From: Paenibacillus sp. FSL R5-0912
GTDB taxonomy: Bacteria; Bacillota; Bacilli; Paenibacillales; Paenibacillaceae
Length of the DNA stretch: 64,000 nucleotides
Direction of reading: 5' to 3'
NCBI RefSeq assembly: GCF_000758605.1
Contig: NZ_CP009282.1
Location: forward strand, 6,944,001-7,008,000
The notes beneath the pieces were generated by a model, which worked only from the letters and a program-made list of their open reading frames with translations, ran no database searches and was not told the DNA's origin. Each line of letters opens with the position of its first letter. Within the stretch, counting starts at the first letter, position 1. The position numbers and the translations under genes were made by a program. Of the stretch, positions 45,578-58,714 are shown in pieces.

Positions 45578-45997
45578 TTATTTCTTAGCCTTAGGACGTT
45601 TCGCACCATATTTGGAGCGAGCCTGCATCCGGTTAGCAACACCTGCAGTATCAAGTGCACCACGAACGATGTGGTAACGAACTCCTGCAAGGTCCTTAAC
45701 TTTACCTCCGCGCAGCAATACTACACTGTGCTCTTGAAGGTTGTGTCCGATACCCGGAATGTAAGCAGTCACCTCAAGACGGTTCGTCAAACGAACACGG
45801 GCATACTTACGAAGTGCTGAGTTTGGTTTACGTGGAGTCATTGTGCCTACACGAGTGCACACACCGCGTTTCTGCGGGGCGCTCAAATTTGTAGCCTCAC
45901 GCTTGAGGGCGTTGAACCCTTTTTGAAGAGCGGGAGATTTGGATTTTTCGATTTTGGCTTGACGGCCTTTACGAACCAGTTGATTAATAGTTGGCAT
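45578..45997 (-). CDS. rpsL: 30S ribosomal protein S12
   Basis: A 139-aa S12 (uS12): MPTINQLVRKGRQAKIEKS, TTRKPNSALRKYARVRL-type decoding loop (PRKPNSALRKYARVRLTN). ATG 45995-45997 follows AAGGGGGTGG; an upstream extension is rejected. Lys of PRKPNSALRK, the usual streptomycin-resistance site, is wild type. Confidence 0.97.
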   Translation of the reverse strand: MPTINQLVRKGRQAKIEKSKSPALQKGFNALKREATNLSAPQKRGVCTRVGTMTPRKPNSALRKYARVRLTNRLEVTAYIPGIGHNLQEHSVVLLRGGKVKDLAGVRYHIVRGALDTAGVANRMQARSKYGAKRPKAKK

Positions 45998-46131
45998 GTT
46001 GTGCCACCCCCTTCCTGAAATGATAGTCAATTTACAAACATTAAGTCCACAGACCCAGGTGGTTCATAAAAAGACAAATGAAAAGTCCTTGCTGCCGAAG
46101 TGTACCCCGGTACAAAAACGTTCTCTTGTTG

Positions 46132-46383
46132 CTATTGTTTTAAGACGGCTGCCATAGCAGCACCAACTTCTATACCGCAGGCCTTGCCCAAATTCAGCAT
46201 GGTGTCCACATATGTGACCTTCACACCTTGTTTGCCGCAAAGCATAACAATTCTGGAAGTAAGCCGTTGATCTCCGTCCTCCGCCACATAGACTTCTGCG
46301 GCTTGGCCCAACTCCACCGCCTTGACGGTTTGTTTGGAACCGATCTTGACCTGAGCATCCTGTAACCCTCTATCATCAGTCAT
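46132..46383 (-). CDS. rplGB: L7Ae-like ribosomal protein (YbxF type)
   Basis: An 83-aa protein of the L7Ae/L30e/S12e family, kink-turn RNA binders: KIGSKQTVKAVELGQAAEVYVAED-type start and C-terminal GIEVGAAMAAVLKQ. ATG 46381-46383 follows GGAGGTAATG. Same place as B. subtilis ybxF, between rpoC and rpsL. Family binding to k-turns is known; its target here is not. Confidence 0.88.
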   Translation of the reverse strand: MTDDRGLQDAQVKIGSKQTVKAVELGQAAEVYVAEDGDQRLTSRIVMLCGKQGVKVTYVDTMLNLGKACGIEVGAAMAAVLKQ

Positions 46384-46508
46384 GAAAAACATTACCTCCA
46401 CTGAACAAGAATGACAAGGCTACTCACGCACCTTAGACATATTAGCATCCTCAGCACACGATGTCAAGAAAAACAGCAATAATTATATTAATATTCATAA
46501 CAGACAGC

Positions 46509-46537
46509 CGCGTCACGCAAGGTTATCACGTGACGCG
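46509..46537 (-). terminator. Hairpin after rpoC
   Basis: CGCGTCACG / CGTGACGCG (9 bp), 11-nt loop, 25 nt after the rpoC stop. No T-run follows directly, so it may be a weak terminator or an mRNA 3' stabiliser between rpoC and the str operon. Confidence 0.5.
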
Positions 46538-46561
46538 AAAGCTGAATGCCATGATTATTTA

Positions 46562-50173
<3,612 letters not shown>

Positions 50174-50214
50174 GGAGCAACCCTCCTTAACCTATATCCT
50201 GATTTAGTACCACA

Positions 50215-50245
50215 GCCCTCTCTTGACGTTAAGTCAACAGAGGGC
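50215..50245 (-). other. Intercistronic hairpin rpoB-rpoC
   Basis: GCCCTCT-TTGAC / GTCAA-AGAGGGC stem with TTAAC loop, 30 nt before the rpoC RBS. No T-run. Probably an mRNA processing or pausing element. Confidence 0.5.
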
Positions 50246-50285
50246 GCGGTCCTTTGTGTAATGAAATTAGTGGCTTGCTGGTGAA

Positions 50286-53200
50286 CTACTCTATGCCGAC
50301 TTCTGCGCCTTCCAAATTGAGGCTCAGCTTGTCGCCTGACGTCTCGTCCTCATCGTCCAGTTCCTTCATCTCGATCTCCTGCTCGTCACCGCTAAGGATT
50401 TTGACATCCATACCCAGCGACTGCAGTTCCTTGATCAATACCTTGAACGATTCCGGAACACCCGGTTCTGGAACATTTTCACCTTTGACGATGGACTCGT
50501 ACGTTTTCACACGGCCAACCACGTCATCGGATTTCACGGTCAAAATTTCTTGCAATGTATACGCCGCGCCGTAAGCCTCAAGCGCCCACACTTCCATTTC
50601 CCCGAAACGCTGTCCGCCGAACTGAGCTTTACCACCCAGTGGCTGCTGTGTAACGAGTGAGTAAGGACCTGTAGAACGGGCATGAATCTTATCGTCAACC
50701 ATGTGCGCAAGCTTGATCATGTGCATAACGCCGACAGTAACTTCACGCTCGAAGCGCTCGCCTGTACGTCCGTCATACAGCACAGTCTTACCGTTACGCT
50801 GCATACCGGCTTCTTCCATCGTATCGAACACGTCATACTCACGGGCTCCGTCGAATACCGGAGTAGCCACGTGGATACCCAGACGCAGTGCCGCCATACC
50901 TATATGGACTTCCAGCACCTGTCCGATGTTCATACGTGAAGGTACGCCCAGCGGGTTCAGGACAACCTGTACCGGTGTACCATCCGGAAGGAACGGCATA
51001 TCTTCTTCTGGCAGGATACGGGCAACGACACCCTTGTTACCATGACGTCCGGCCATCTTGTCACCTTCAGAAATCTTACGCTTCTGAGCGATGTAGACAC
51101 GAACCAATTGATTCACACCTGGAGGCAGCTCATCGCCGTTCTCACGGGTAAACACCTTAACGTCAACGATAATACCATCACTACCATGCGGAACGCGCAA
51201 GGAGGTATCACGGACTTCACGAGCCTTCTCACCGAAGATTGCGTGCAGCAGGCGTTCTTCAGCAGTCAGTTCAGTTACGCCCTTCGGAGTAACTTTACCT
51301 ACCAGAATGTCGCCGGCATTGATTTCCGCACCGATACGAATGATTCCGCGCTCATCCAAATTGCGGAGCGCCTCTTCACCAACGTTTGGAATATCACGCG
51401 TGATCTCTTCAGGTCCTAGCTTGGTGTCACGGGCTTCGGATTCATATTCCTCGATATGGATCGAAGTGTATACATCTTCCTTAACCAGCTTCTCACTGAG
51501 CAGGATCGCATCCTCGTAGTTGTAACCTTCCCAAGTCATGAACGCAACGACTACGTTACGGCCAAGAGCAAGTTCGCCCATTTCTGTGGAAGGTCCGTCT
51601 GCCAGGATATCACCCTTCTTAACAATATCGCCACGTTTAGCCAGCGGACGCTGATTAATGCAAGTCCCTTGGTTCGAACGCATAAATTTGTGTAATTTAT
51701 ATTTAACGATATCGCCTTTAACTTCCTTGCCTTCAACTGCCTCTACACGGCGCAGCCAGATTTCATTGGCAGAGGAGCGTTCAATAATACCGTCATATTT
51801 GGAAACAATACATACGCCAGAATCCTTGGCGGATTTATGTTCCATCCCTGTGCCGACAAGCGGAGCTTTCGGAATCAGAAGCGGAACGGCCTGCCGCTGC
51901 ATGTTCGATCCCATCAGTGCGCGGTTGGAGTCATCGTTCTCAAGGAACGGAATGAGCGCCGTAGCGACCGACACAACCTGCTTAGGTGAAACGTCCATGT
52001 AGTCAACACGGTTACTAGGCATAGTAGTAATGTTATCTGAATCCTTGTTGTAACGAACGATAACCATGTCTTCCTTAAATGTACCATTCTCATCAATCAG
52101 TACATTCGCCTGAGCAACTACATAGTTATCTTCTTCATCAGCAGTCAGATAATCGATTTGTTCTGTAACCTTACCAGTCTTTGGATCCACCCAACGATAC
52201 GGAGCTTCGATAAAGCCGTATTCATTGATGCGTGCAAAGGTAGACAAGGAGTTGATCAGACCGATATTCGGACCTTCCGGTGTTTCGATAGGACACATAC
52301 GGCCGTAGTGACTGTGATGTACGTCGCGGACTTCAAAGCCTGCGCGTTCACGGGTCAGACCGCCGGGTCCAAGTGCCGACAGACGGCGCTTGTGTGTAAG
52401 TTCAGCAAGCGGGTTCGTCTGATCCATAAACTGGGACAGCTGCGAACTACCGAAGAACTCTTTGATCGACGCGATAACCGGACGGATGTTGATCAGTGCC
52501 TGCGGTGTAATCGCATTAGCGTCCTGAATTGACATTCTCTCCCGCACCACGCGCTCCATACGGGACAGACCGATACGGAACTGATTCTGCAGCAATTCAC
52601 CTACAGAACGCAGACGGCGGTTACCCAAGTGGTCGATATCATCTGTATTACCGATACCGTGCAGCAAATTAATAAAGTAGCTGATTGAGGATATAATATC
52701 AGCCTGGGTAATATGCTTGACCGACTTGTCAATGTTGCCATTGGCGATCAGCTTGATAATCCGGCCTTCTTCAATTGGCGAGAATACGTCAATAGTCTGC
52801 AGCGGAATATCTTCACTGTCCATAACCCCGCCGGTAACACGGTAGTTCTTGCCAGCTACATTCTTCTCGAAATAAGGAATCAGCTCGTCAAGCAGGCGGC
52901 GGTCAACCATCTGGCCGGATTCTGCCAGGATTTCTCCTGTAGATTCATCAACCAAAGGCTGCGCCAGACGCTGATTGAACAGACGATTCTTAATATGCAG
53001 TTTTTTGTTGATTTTGTAACGGCCTACATTGGCCAAATCATAACGTTTCGGATCAAAGAAACGTGCGACCAATAGGCTCTTGGCATTGTCAAGTGTCGGT
53101 GGTTCACCCGGACGCAGACGCTCGTAAATTTCAATAAGCGCCTTCTCCGTAGAGTCCGTGTTGTCTTTATCCAGCGTATTGCGAATATATTCATCATTAC

Positions 53201-53831
53201 CAAGCAGTTCCAGAATTTCAGCATCACTGCCGAAGCCTAGAGCACGCAGAAGCACGGTTACCGGGATCTTACGGGTCCGGTCGATACGGACATACATGAT
53301 GTCCTTAGCGTCGGTCTCCAGTTCCAGCCAAGCTCCGCGATTCGGAATTACTGTGGCGGTGTAGGTTTTTTTGCCGTTCTTATCCACTTTCGTGCTGAAA
53401 TAGACGCTTGGAGAGCGAACCAACTGGCTGACAATAACCCGTTCCGCACCATTGATAATAAAAGTGCCGGTTTCCGTCATCAGCGGGAAATCTCCCATGA
53501 ACACTTCCTGCTCTTTGACCTCACCGGTCTCCTTATTGATGAGACGCACCTTTACACGCAGAGGAGCCGCATATGTTACGTCCCGCTCTTTAGCGTCGTC
53601 AACCGTATACTTCGGTTCACCCAGGCTGTAATCAATGAACTCTAGTACCAAATTTCCTGTGAAATCCTGGATCGGCGAGATGTCCTGGAACATTTCCCGC
53701 AATCCTTCCTCCAAAAACCAGTCATAAGATTTTTGTTGGATCTCGATCAGGTTCGGGACCTCGAGTACCTCGTTAATTCTCGCATAGCTCCGCCGAGTGC
53801 GTCGACCATACTGAACAAGATGTCCTGCCAA
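50286..53831 (-). CDS. rpoB: RNA polymerase beta subunit
   Basis: An 1181-aa beta subunit. The rifampicin region is wild type (GSSQLSQFMDQTNPLAELTHKRRLSALGPGGLTRERAGF split here by length), followed by DVHHSHYGRMCPIETPEG; C-terminal GGKAQFGGQRFGEMEVWALE. The last residues form an acidic tail. First gene of rpoBC, with its own upstream promoter region. Confidence 0.98.
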   Translation of the reverse strand: MAGHLVQYGRRTRRSYARINEVLEVPNLIEIQQKSYDWFLEEGLREMFQDISPIQDFTGNLVLEFIDYSLGEPKYTVDDAKERDVTYAAPLRVKVRLINKETGEVKEQEVFMGDFPLMTETGTFIINGAERVIVSQLVRSPSVYFSTKVDKNGKKTYTATVIPNRGAWLELETDAKDIMYVRIDRTRKIPVTVLLRALGFGSDAEILELLGNDEYIRNTLDKDNTDSTEKALIEIYERLRPGEPPTLDNAKSLLVARFFDPKRYDLANVGRYKINKKLHIKNRLFNQRLAQPLVDESTGEILAESGQMVDRRLLDELIPYFEKNVAGKNYRVTGGVMDSEDIPLQTIDVFSPIEEGRIIKLIANGNIDKSVKHITQADIISSISYFINLLHGIGNTDDIDHLGNRRLRSVGELLQNQFRIGLSRMERVVRERMSIQDANAITPQALINIRPVIASIKEFFGSSQLSQFMDQTNPLAELTHKRRLSALGPGGLTRERAGFEVRDVHHSHYGRMCPIETPEGPNIGLINSLSTFARINEYGFIEAPYRWVDPKTGKVTEQIDYLTADEEDNYVVAQANVLIDENGTFKEDMVIVRYNKDSDNITTMPSNRVDYMDVSPKQVVSVATALIPFLENDDSNRALMGSNMQRQAVPLLIPKAPLVGTGMEHKSAKDSGVCIVSKYDGIIERSSANEIWLRRVEAVEGKEVKGDIVKYKLHKFMRSNQGTCINQRPLAKRGDIVKKGDILADGPSTEMGELALGRNVVVAFMTWEGYNYEDAILLSEKLVKEDVYTSIHIEEYESEARDTKLGPEEITRDIPNVGEEALRNLDERGIIRIGAEINAGDILVGKVTPKGVTELTAEERLLHAIFGEKAREVRDTSLRVPHGSDGIIVDVKVFTRENGDELPPGVNQLVRVYIAQKRKISEGDKMAGRHGNKGVVARILPEEDMPFLPDGTPVQVVLNPLGVPSRMNIGQVLEVHIGMAALRLGIHVATPVFDGAREYDVFDTMEEAGMQRNGKTVLYDGRTGERFEREVTVGVMHMIKLAHMVDDKIHARSTGPYSLVTQQPLGGKAQFGGQRFGEMEVWALEAYGAAYTLQEILTVKSDDVVGRVKTYESIVKGENVPEPGVPESFKVLIKELQSLGMDVKILSGDEQEIEMKELDDEDETSGDKLSLNLEGAEVGIE

Positions 53832-54243
53832 CTTTACTCACCCCTCATGTCTACTCACTTAAAAATTGATTGCGAACCCTTGTTTGGACCCGTATAATGG
53901 AACCATAACACAAGGATTCAGCCATAAATACAGAAAAGCCCCTTATCGAAATCTTTCGAAAAAAGAGCGCATCTATCCACGGCCAAAATACTCCTTATCC
54001 AGTAGATTTGCCCAAAACGTGTGTATTATACGTCACCAAGCAACAGTTTATGCGCTATTATCTATTGTCCCGGCGACCTTCGCCGTGACAGGAACATAGA
54101 GAACGGAATTCGCAAAAACCTGCCGTACGGCATGCGCTTACCGGGCGACAATATATCACTTGACATTTCAGCAAACTAAAGACATGGAGCCTAGTTTAAT
54201 ACTGACATTTTATAATAATAACACTATCAACATTGCATGTCAA
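53832..54243 (-). promoter_or_regulatory. rpoB promoter and long leader
   Basis: The 429-nt gap before rpoB has no ORF. Distal promoter: -35 TTGACA (54238-54243), 17-bp spacer, -10 TATTAT (54215-54220), starting just after the methyltransferase stop. A hairpin TGTCACGGCGA / TCGCCGGGACA lies at 54066-54090 in the leader; an isolated TATAAT at 54025-54030 has no good -35. Thus rpoBC can be made apart from rplJL. Confidence 0.7.
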
Positions 54244-54260
54244 TAAGTATTATTTATTTT

Positions 54261-54857
54261 TTACTTCTTCGCTCTGATAATGCGATATCCCTTATCTTTC
54301 CCCACTTCTTCTACATCCGAGAATAAGCTTTCCAGCTTGGCGGAGGCCGATGGTGCGCCCTGCTTCTTCTGGATGACTATCCATAGACTTCCACCCTCAT
54401 TCAAATGCGCATGCGCCTGCTCAAAAATCTCATGAACCACAGCCTTGCCTGCACGAATCGGCGGGTTGGTAAGAACCACATCGAATGTACGCCCCTTCAC
54501 CGCAGACAGTACATCACTTTCCATAACCGTAACATTGCGGATTCCGTTATGCTGCGCATTCTCGCGGGCAAGCTCTACCGCACGGCTGTTGATATCAATC
54601 ATCGTCACATGTCCCTTGGGAGTGAGGAGTGCTGCACTAATCCCTATAGGTCCGTAACCACAGCCAACATCCAGCACCTCCGCCCCATCCGAAATTTTCA
54701 TAGCTTCGATCAGAACTCGGCTACCATGATCGATATCCCCTTTGGAAAAAACACCGGCGTCGCTTGTAAAGCGGAGGCTTTTGCCTCTCAGTACCGTATC
54801 GATGCTGCGTCTGTCATGACGTGCTTCCGGCTGCTGCGAGTAATAATGCTGCGACAT
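54261..54857 (-). CDS. ybxB: Class I SAM-dependent methyltransferase (RsmC-like, YbxB)
   Basis: A 198-aa methyltransferase. Motif I VLDVGCGYGPIGISAAL (about 62-78), motif IV LTNPPIRAGK (about 130-139), the NPP(Y/I) signature of amino-group RNA methylases of the RsmC/RlmG kind. B. subtilis ybxB has the same place between rplL and rpoB. ATG 54855-54857 follows GGGAGG; the longer frame is rejected. The rRNA target is not settled. Confidence 0.85.
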   Translation of the reverse strand: MSQHYYSQQPEARHDRRSIDTVLRGKSLRFTSDAGVFSKGDIDHGSRVLIEAMKISDGAEVLDVGCGYGPIGISAALLTPKGHVTMIDINSRAVELARENAQHNGIRNVTVMESDVLSAVKGRTFDVVLTNPPIRAGKAVVHEIFEQAHAHLNEGGSLWIVIQKKQGAPSASAKLESLFSDVEEVGKDKGYRIIRAKK

Positions 54858-54906
54858 ACAATCCTCCCTTTCACATGGCTCTAATATACAAAGCATCTCT
54901 TATAGA

Positions 54907-54938
54907 GCAACCCCCTTGAACAAGTTCAAGGGGGTTGC
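54907..54938 (-). terminator. Perfect 15-bp hairpin after rplL
   Basis: GCAACCCCCTTGAAC / GTTCAAGGGGGTTGC with an AA centre, 52 nt after the rplL stop. It is very stable yet has no T-run. It is a candidate partial terminator or RNA processing site that sets rplJL output above downstream genes. Confidence 0.6.
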
Positions 54939-54990
54939 AAGAACCGGAATGAATCACTTCATATCCGGGGCAGTACCTACTTAAATCAAA

Positions 54991-55350
54991 TTATTTCACT
55001 TCTACAGAAGCGCCTGCTTCTTCCAATTTTGCTTTGGTAGCTTCTGCTTCTTCTTTGCTTACTTTTTCTTTGATTGCTTTTGGAGCGTTGTCTACAACGT
55101 CTTTAGCTTCTTTCAAGCCAAGACCTGTGATTTCGCGAACGATTTTGATAACGTTGATTTTGGAAGCGCCAGCGCCTGTCAAAATTACGTCGAATTCGGA
55201 TTGCTCTTCTTCAACAGCTGCTACTGCGCCGCCAGCTGCTACTGGAGCTGCTGCAGTTACGCCGAATTCTTCTTCGATTGCTTTAACCAGGTCGTTCAGT
55301 TCCAATACGCTCATGCCTTTAATTTCTTCCAAAATTGTTTCTTTGCTCAT
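54991..55350 (-). CDS. rplL: 50S ribosomal protein L7/L12
   Basis: A 119-aa L7/L12 (bL12) stalk protein: N-terminal dimer helix (SKETILEEIKGMSVLELNDL), Ala/Gly hinge (AAAPVAAGGAVAAVEE) and C-terminal factor-binding domain (NVIKIVREITGLGLKEAKDV). Follows rplJ by 63 nt. Confidence 0.98.
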   Translation of the reverse strand: MSKETILEEIKGMSVLELNDLVKAIEEEFGVTAAAPVAAGGAVAAVEEEQSEFDVILTGAGASKINVIKIVREITGLGLKEAKDVVDNAPKAIKEKVSKEEAEATKAKLEEAGASVEVK

Positions 55351-55413
55351 GATTGAACCTCCATTATATTTGAATTGGTTTGTGGTAATGATTATGAAGC
55401 TAGAAGCAAAGGC

Positions 55414-55917
55414 TTACGCGCTTTGTTCTTCTTTCTCAGCAACAGCTTTAACTGCAAGCGCGAAGTTGCGCATTGGAGCTTGAAGCACGCTAAGCAGCAT
55501 GGACAGCAAACCATCGCGGGATGGAAGCTCAGCCAGTGCTTTCAGTTGGTCAGCGTCGATAACGCGACCTTCTACAACGCCGCCTTTAAGTTTCAGAGCG
55601 TCGTTCTTCTTAGCGAAGTCGTTCAAAATTTTGGCTGCTACTACCGCATCAGTTTCACTGAAAGCGATCGCTGTAGGACCAGTCAGGACAGCGTCCAGAT
55701 CAGTCAACTCAGCCGCTGCAGTTGCACGGCGAAGCAATGTGTTCTTCAGGACTTGAAAATCAACGCCAGCTTCACGAAGCTGCTTACGCAGTTCAGTCAC
55801 TTGCGAAACGTTCAATCCGCGGTAGTCCGCAACAACAGTAGAGATACTGTTCTGCAGTTTGCCAGTTACAACATCAACCGCATCCTGTTTAGCTTGGATT
55901 ACTTTTGCATTTGCCAA
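55414..55917 (-). CDS. rplJ: 50S ribosomal protein L10
   Basis: A 167-aa L10 (uL10), stalk base that carries L12 dimers: MANAKVIQAKQDAVDVVTG. The start is TTG 55915-55917, 9 nt after GGAGG, an unusual codon that may keep translation low. It probably binds the structured leader upstream, a known form of feedback. Confidence 0.95.
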   Translation of the reverse strand: MANAKVIQAKQDAVDVVTGKLQNSISTVVADYRGLNVSQVTELRKQLREAGVDFQVLKNTLLRRATAAAELTDLDAVLTGPTAIAFSETDAVVAAKILNDFAKKNDALKLKGGVVEGRVIDADQLKALAELPSRDGLLSMLLSVLQAPMRNFALAVKAVAEKEEQSA

Positions 55918-55924
55918 TTGTATA

Positions 55925-56110
55925 CACCTCCTGAAAATTTATGTGACGGCGATTCTTCCGGAGAATCCGCGCCGTTCCTACGCAGGCATTAGAAAAGCCT
56001 CCGCAGATTCACGAAGGCTTGATAAAACGGAAAGCAGTCAGGCGAGCCTGCTACTTTTTGTTTCTATCACAACACCTCGGTAGGAAATTAAGCCCTACGG
56101 CACCTACTGT
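55925..56110 (-). promoter_or_regulatory. L10 leader (rplJL autoregulatory RNA)
   Basis: The gap between rplA and rplJ folds into hairpins: AAGCCT / AGGCTT followed by TTCT (55995-56020) and ACGGCG-GGATTCT / AGAATC-GCCGT (55946-55975) just before the rplJ RBS. Firmicutes have an L10 leader at this point. The first hairpin looks like an attenuator. The family is known; this match is by position and folding. Confidence 0.65.
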
Positions 56111-56202
56111 CTACGGTAAGCATATTCAAATTCAAGATTGATCACCTTAATGTTCACAACTGTTATAGATTATCAAAGATGACTCAAAGAGTCAACCCTT
56201 AA

Positions 56203-56895
56203 TTATCTGAAAGCAGCTGCGTTCACGCGAGCGCTAGGTCCCATAGTGGACGAAATAGCGATGCCTTTAAGGTATACACCTTTAGCAGCAGCCGGTTTCG
56301 CACGGTTCAGAGCGTCGATGAGGGATTTAAGGTTCTCGTTCAGTTGTTCAGCGTTGAAAGACACTTTGCCGATTGGCGCGTGAATTTGGCCCGCTTTGTC
56401 AAGACGATATTCGATTTTACCGGCTTTGATTTCTTGAACAGCCTTGGTAACGTCGAAAGTAACTGTACCTGCTTTAGGGTTAGGCATGAGGCCTTTACCA
56501 CCGAGCAGACGACCCAGTTTACCGACTTCACTCATCATATCAGGTGTAGCTACGCAGACATCGAATTCAAACCAGCCCTGTTGAATTTTGTTGATCATAT
56601 CAGCATCACCAACAAAATCGGCGCCAGCAGCTTCCGCTTCTTTCGCTTTTTCACCTTTTGCAAATACAAGCACGCGTTGAGTTTTGCCTGTGCCGTGAGG
56701 CAGGACAACAACACCACGAACAGCTTGGTCTTGTTTACGCGGGTCTACACCCAGACGAACTGCTGCTTCAACGGTTTCGTCGAATTTAGCAGTTGCTGCC
56801 TTTTTCACAAGCTCTACAGCTTCTGAAGGCTCGTAAGTTGCTTCGCTGTTGATCAGCTTAGCAGATTCTTGGTATTTCTTACCATGTTTAGCCAT
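56203..56895 (-). CDS. rplA: 50S ribosomal protein L1
   Basis: A 230-aa L1 (uL1) of the mobile stalk near the E site: MAKHGKKYQESAKLINSEAT, GLMPNPKAGTVTFDVTKAV. ATG 56893-56895 follows AAGGAGG; the longer frame is rejected. Confidence 0.97.
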   Translation of the reverse strand: MAKHGKKYQESAKLINSEATYEPSEAVELVKKAATAKFDETVEAAVRLGVDPRKQDQAVRGVVVLPHGTGKTQRVLVFAKGEKAKEAEAAGADFVGDADMINKIQQGWFEFDVCVATPDMMSEVGKLGRLLGGKGLMPNPKAGTVTFDVTKAVQEIKAGKIEYRLDKAGQIHAPIGKVSFNAEQLNENLKSLIDALNRAKPAAAKGVYLKGIAISSTMGPSARVNAAAFR

Positions 56896-56976
56896 GAAAA
56901 TGTTCCTCCTTTGTGGTGTTAGCGGAAATTCCTCCCACATATTGCGGTCATGAATGACCGGTTCATCGAATACATA

Positions 56977-57402
56977 TTAGTCTTCGATTGTGATACCCAT
57001 ACTGCGGGCAGTACCTTCAACCATACGCATTGCAGCTTCGATAGATGCAGCGTTCAGATCGGGCATTTTTGTTTCAGCAATTTCACGAACCGCTGCGCGG
57101 CCGAGTTTTGCTACTTTCTTCTTGTTTGGTTCACCGGATCCTTTTTCTACTTTTGCAGCGATGCGAAGCAGAACAGCAGCCGGAGGAGTTTTAGTGATGA
57201 AGGTAAAGGAACGGTCTTCAAATACTGTAATTTCAACCGGGATGATCAGGCCAGCCTGGTCGGCAGTACGAGCGTTGAATTCCTTACAGAATGCCATGAT
57301 GTTGACACCTGCTTGACCTAACGCCGGACCTACTGGAGGCGCTGGATTCGCTTTCCCTGCAGGAATCTGCAGTTTCACCATTTTAATAACTTTTTTAGCC
57401 AT
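56977..57402 (-). CDS. rplK: 50S ribosomal protein L11
   Basis: A 141-aa L11 (uL11) of the GTPase centre: MAKKVIKMVKLQIPAGKANP, GQAGVNIMAFCKEFNART. ATG 57400-57402 follows AAGGAGGTG; the longer frame is rejected. Confidence 0.97.
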   Translation of the reverse strand: MAKKVIKMVKLQIPAGKANPAPPVGPALGQAGVNIMAFCKEFNARTADQAGLIIPVEITVFEDRSFTFITKTPPAAVLLRIAAKVEKGSGEPNKKKVAKLGRAAVREIAETKMPDLNAASIEAAMRMVEGTARSMGITIED

Positions 57403-57477
57403 GAGTGACACCTCCTTGCGTAAATAGTGGTATTCGAATGCTAAACAGCATTCTCCCACAAGAAACCCTTGCGCTTG

Positions 57478-58011
57478 TTATATCTTCTCCACTTGAGTGA
57501 AATCCAACTCGAGCGGGGTTTCCCGTCCAAACATGTTGACATGTACCTTGATCTTGCTCTTGTCTGCCAAAATCTCTTCCACGGAGCCCACAAAATTCGC
57601 AAACGGACCGACCATAATACGTACGGATTCCTTAATTTCGAAATCAATCTTCGCTTTAGGTTCAACCATGCCCATATGCTTCAGAATTTGTTCAACCTCT
57701 TCAGGGAGCAGAGCGGTAGGCTTGGACCCCGAACCAGTTGAACCGACAAATCCGGTAACGCCCGGCGTATTGCGGACTACATACCAGGAATCATCAGTCT
57801 GTACCATTTCGACCAAAACGTAACCGGGGTAAACTTTACGCATGACAGTTTTTTTCTTGCCATCCTTGTTTACCAATTCTTCTTCCATAGGAACAAGAAC
57901 GCGGAATATTTTGTCTTCCATGCCCATGGACTCAACGCGTTTTTCCAAATTGGCCTTGACCTTATTCTCATACCCGGAATAGGTATGAACGACATACCAT
58001 CTTTTTTCCAT
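57478..58011 (-). CDS. nusG: Transcription termination/antitermination factor NusG
   Basis: A 177-aa NusG: NGN domain (about 1-110; MEKRWYVVHTYSGYENKVKA, YPGYVLVEM) and KOW domain (about 125-177; VRIMVGPFANFVGSVEEI). It binds the RNA polymerase clamp. Between secE and rplK as always. Confidence 0.97.
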   Translation of the reverse strand: MEKRWYVVHTYSGYENKVKANLEKRVESMGMEDKIFRVLVPMEEELVNKDGKKKTVMRKVYPGYVLVEMVQTDDSWYVVRNTPGVTGFVGSTGSGSKPTALLPEEVEQILKHMGMVEPKAKIDFEIKESVRIMVGPFANFVGSVEEILADKSKIKVHVNMFGRETPLELDFTQVEKI

Positions 58012-58032
58012 ATCAAGCCACCTGGGACCTCT

Positions 58033-58224
58033 CTAAATAATCGCTTCAATCACAGCGGAAATACCGATGTCCAGAACCCAGAAGTAAAGAGCGATAACTA
58101 CAATTGTACCGAGAACGATCAATGTATAGTTTTTCAGTTCCTTACGGCTAGGCCAGCGAACCTTTTTGAGTTCACTCCAGCTCTCAGTGAAAAAGGAAAA
58201 CAAAGACTTGAAACTACGTTTCAC
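58033..58224 (-). CDS. secE: Protein translocase subunit SecE
   Basis: A 63-aa SecE with the amphipathic cytoplasmic helix (ESWSELKKVRWPSRKELKNY) and one membrane segment (TLIVLGTIVVIALYFWVLDI). The start is GTG 58222-58224, 8 nt after GGAGGTG. Length is normal for Gram-positives. Confidence 0.95.
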   Translation of the reverse strand: MKRSFKSLFSFFTESWSELKKVRWPSRKELKNYTLIVLGTIVVIALYFWVLDIGISAVIEAII

Positions 58225-58244
58225 GCCGACTACACCTCCAAAGA

Positions 58245-58394
58245 CTATCTGGTTTCGCGATGAGGAGTTTGCTCGTTACAAAACTTGCAAAATTTCTTCA
58301 TCTCCAAGCGGTCGGGGTGATTTCGCTTGTTTTTGGTTGTTGCATAGTTTCTTTGTTTGCAACTTGTACAAGCCAAAGTGATAATTACCCGCAT
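58245..58394 (-). CDS. rpmG: 50S ribosomal protein L33
   Basis: A 49-aa L33 (bL33): MRVIITLACTSCKQRNYATT. Two CxxC pairs, CTSC and CKFC, make it the zinc-binding form. ATG 58392-58394 follows GGAGGTG. Leads the secE-nusG operon. Confidence 0.95.
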   Translation of the reverse strand: MRVIITLACTSCKQRNYATTKNKRNHPDRLEMKKFCKFCNEQTPHRETR

Positions 58395-58714
58395 GATATG
58401 CACCTCCCGAAGACGTACTTCTAACCGTTAAATTAGAAGACGCAAATATTGATTCAAAAAAAAAGCCGCGAATTTAGGCCTACCTAAAACACTTTAGCAT
58501 AATATCATCGCCCGTGTCAACGAAAGAATTCCCCCATCGCATTGGGTATTTCCAGGTGGTGTAGCCTGGTGCCGTACATAATCTCTGGTCTTGGCATTCC
58601 TTTGCCACTCGCTGTCTTCACTACCATTATGGATCATTCCGCCGTGGTATAAACCTGCAGCCTACTGTTGTCTAACAAAACACATTTCCATCACGATGAA
58701 ATCTTGCAGGACAC
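58395..58714 (-). promoter_or_regulatory. Promoter region of rpmG-secE-nusG
   Basis: In this gene-free stretch -35 TTGACA (58515-58520), 18-bp spacer, -10 TAAAGT (58491-58496) forms the best promoter. Its leader has a small hairpin TTTAGG/CCTAAA (58473-58489). Farther up, CCAGG/CCTGG pairs at 58553-58570; nothing else is recognised. Confidence 0.55.
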
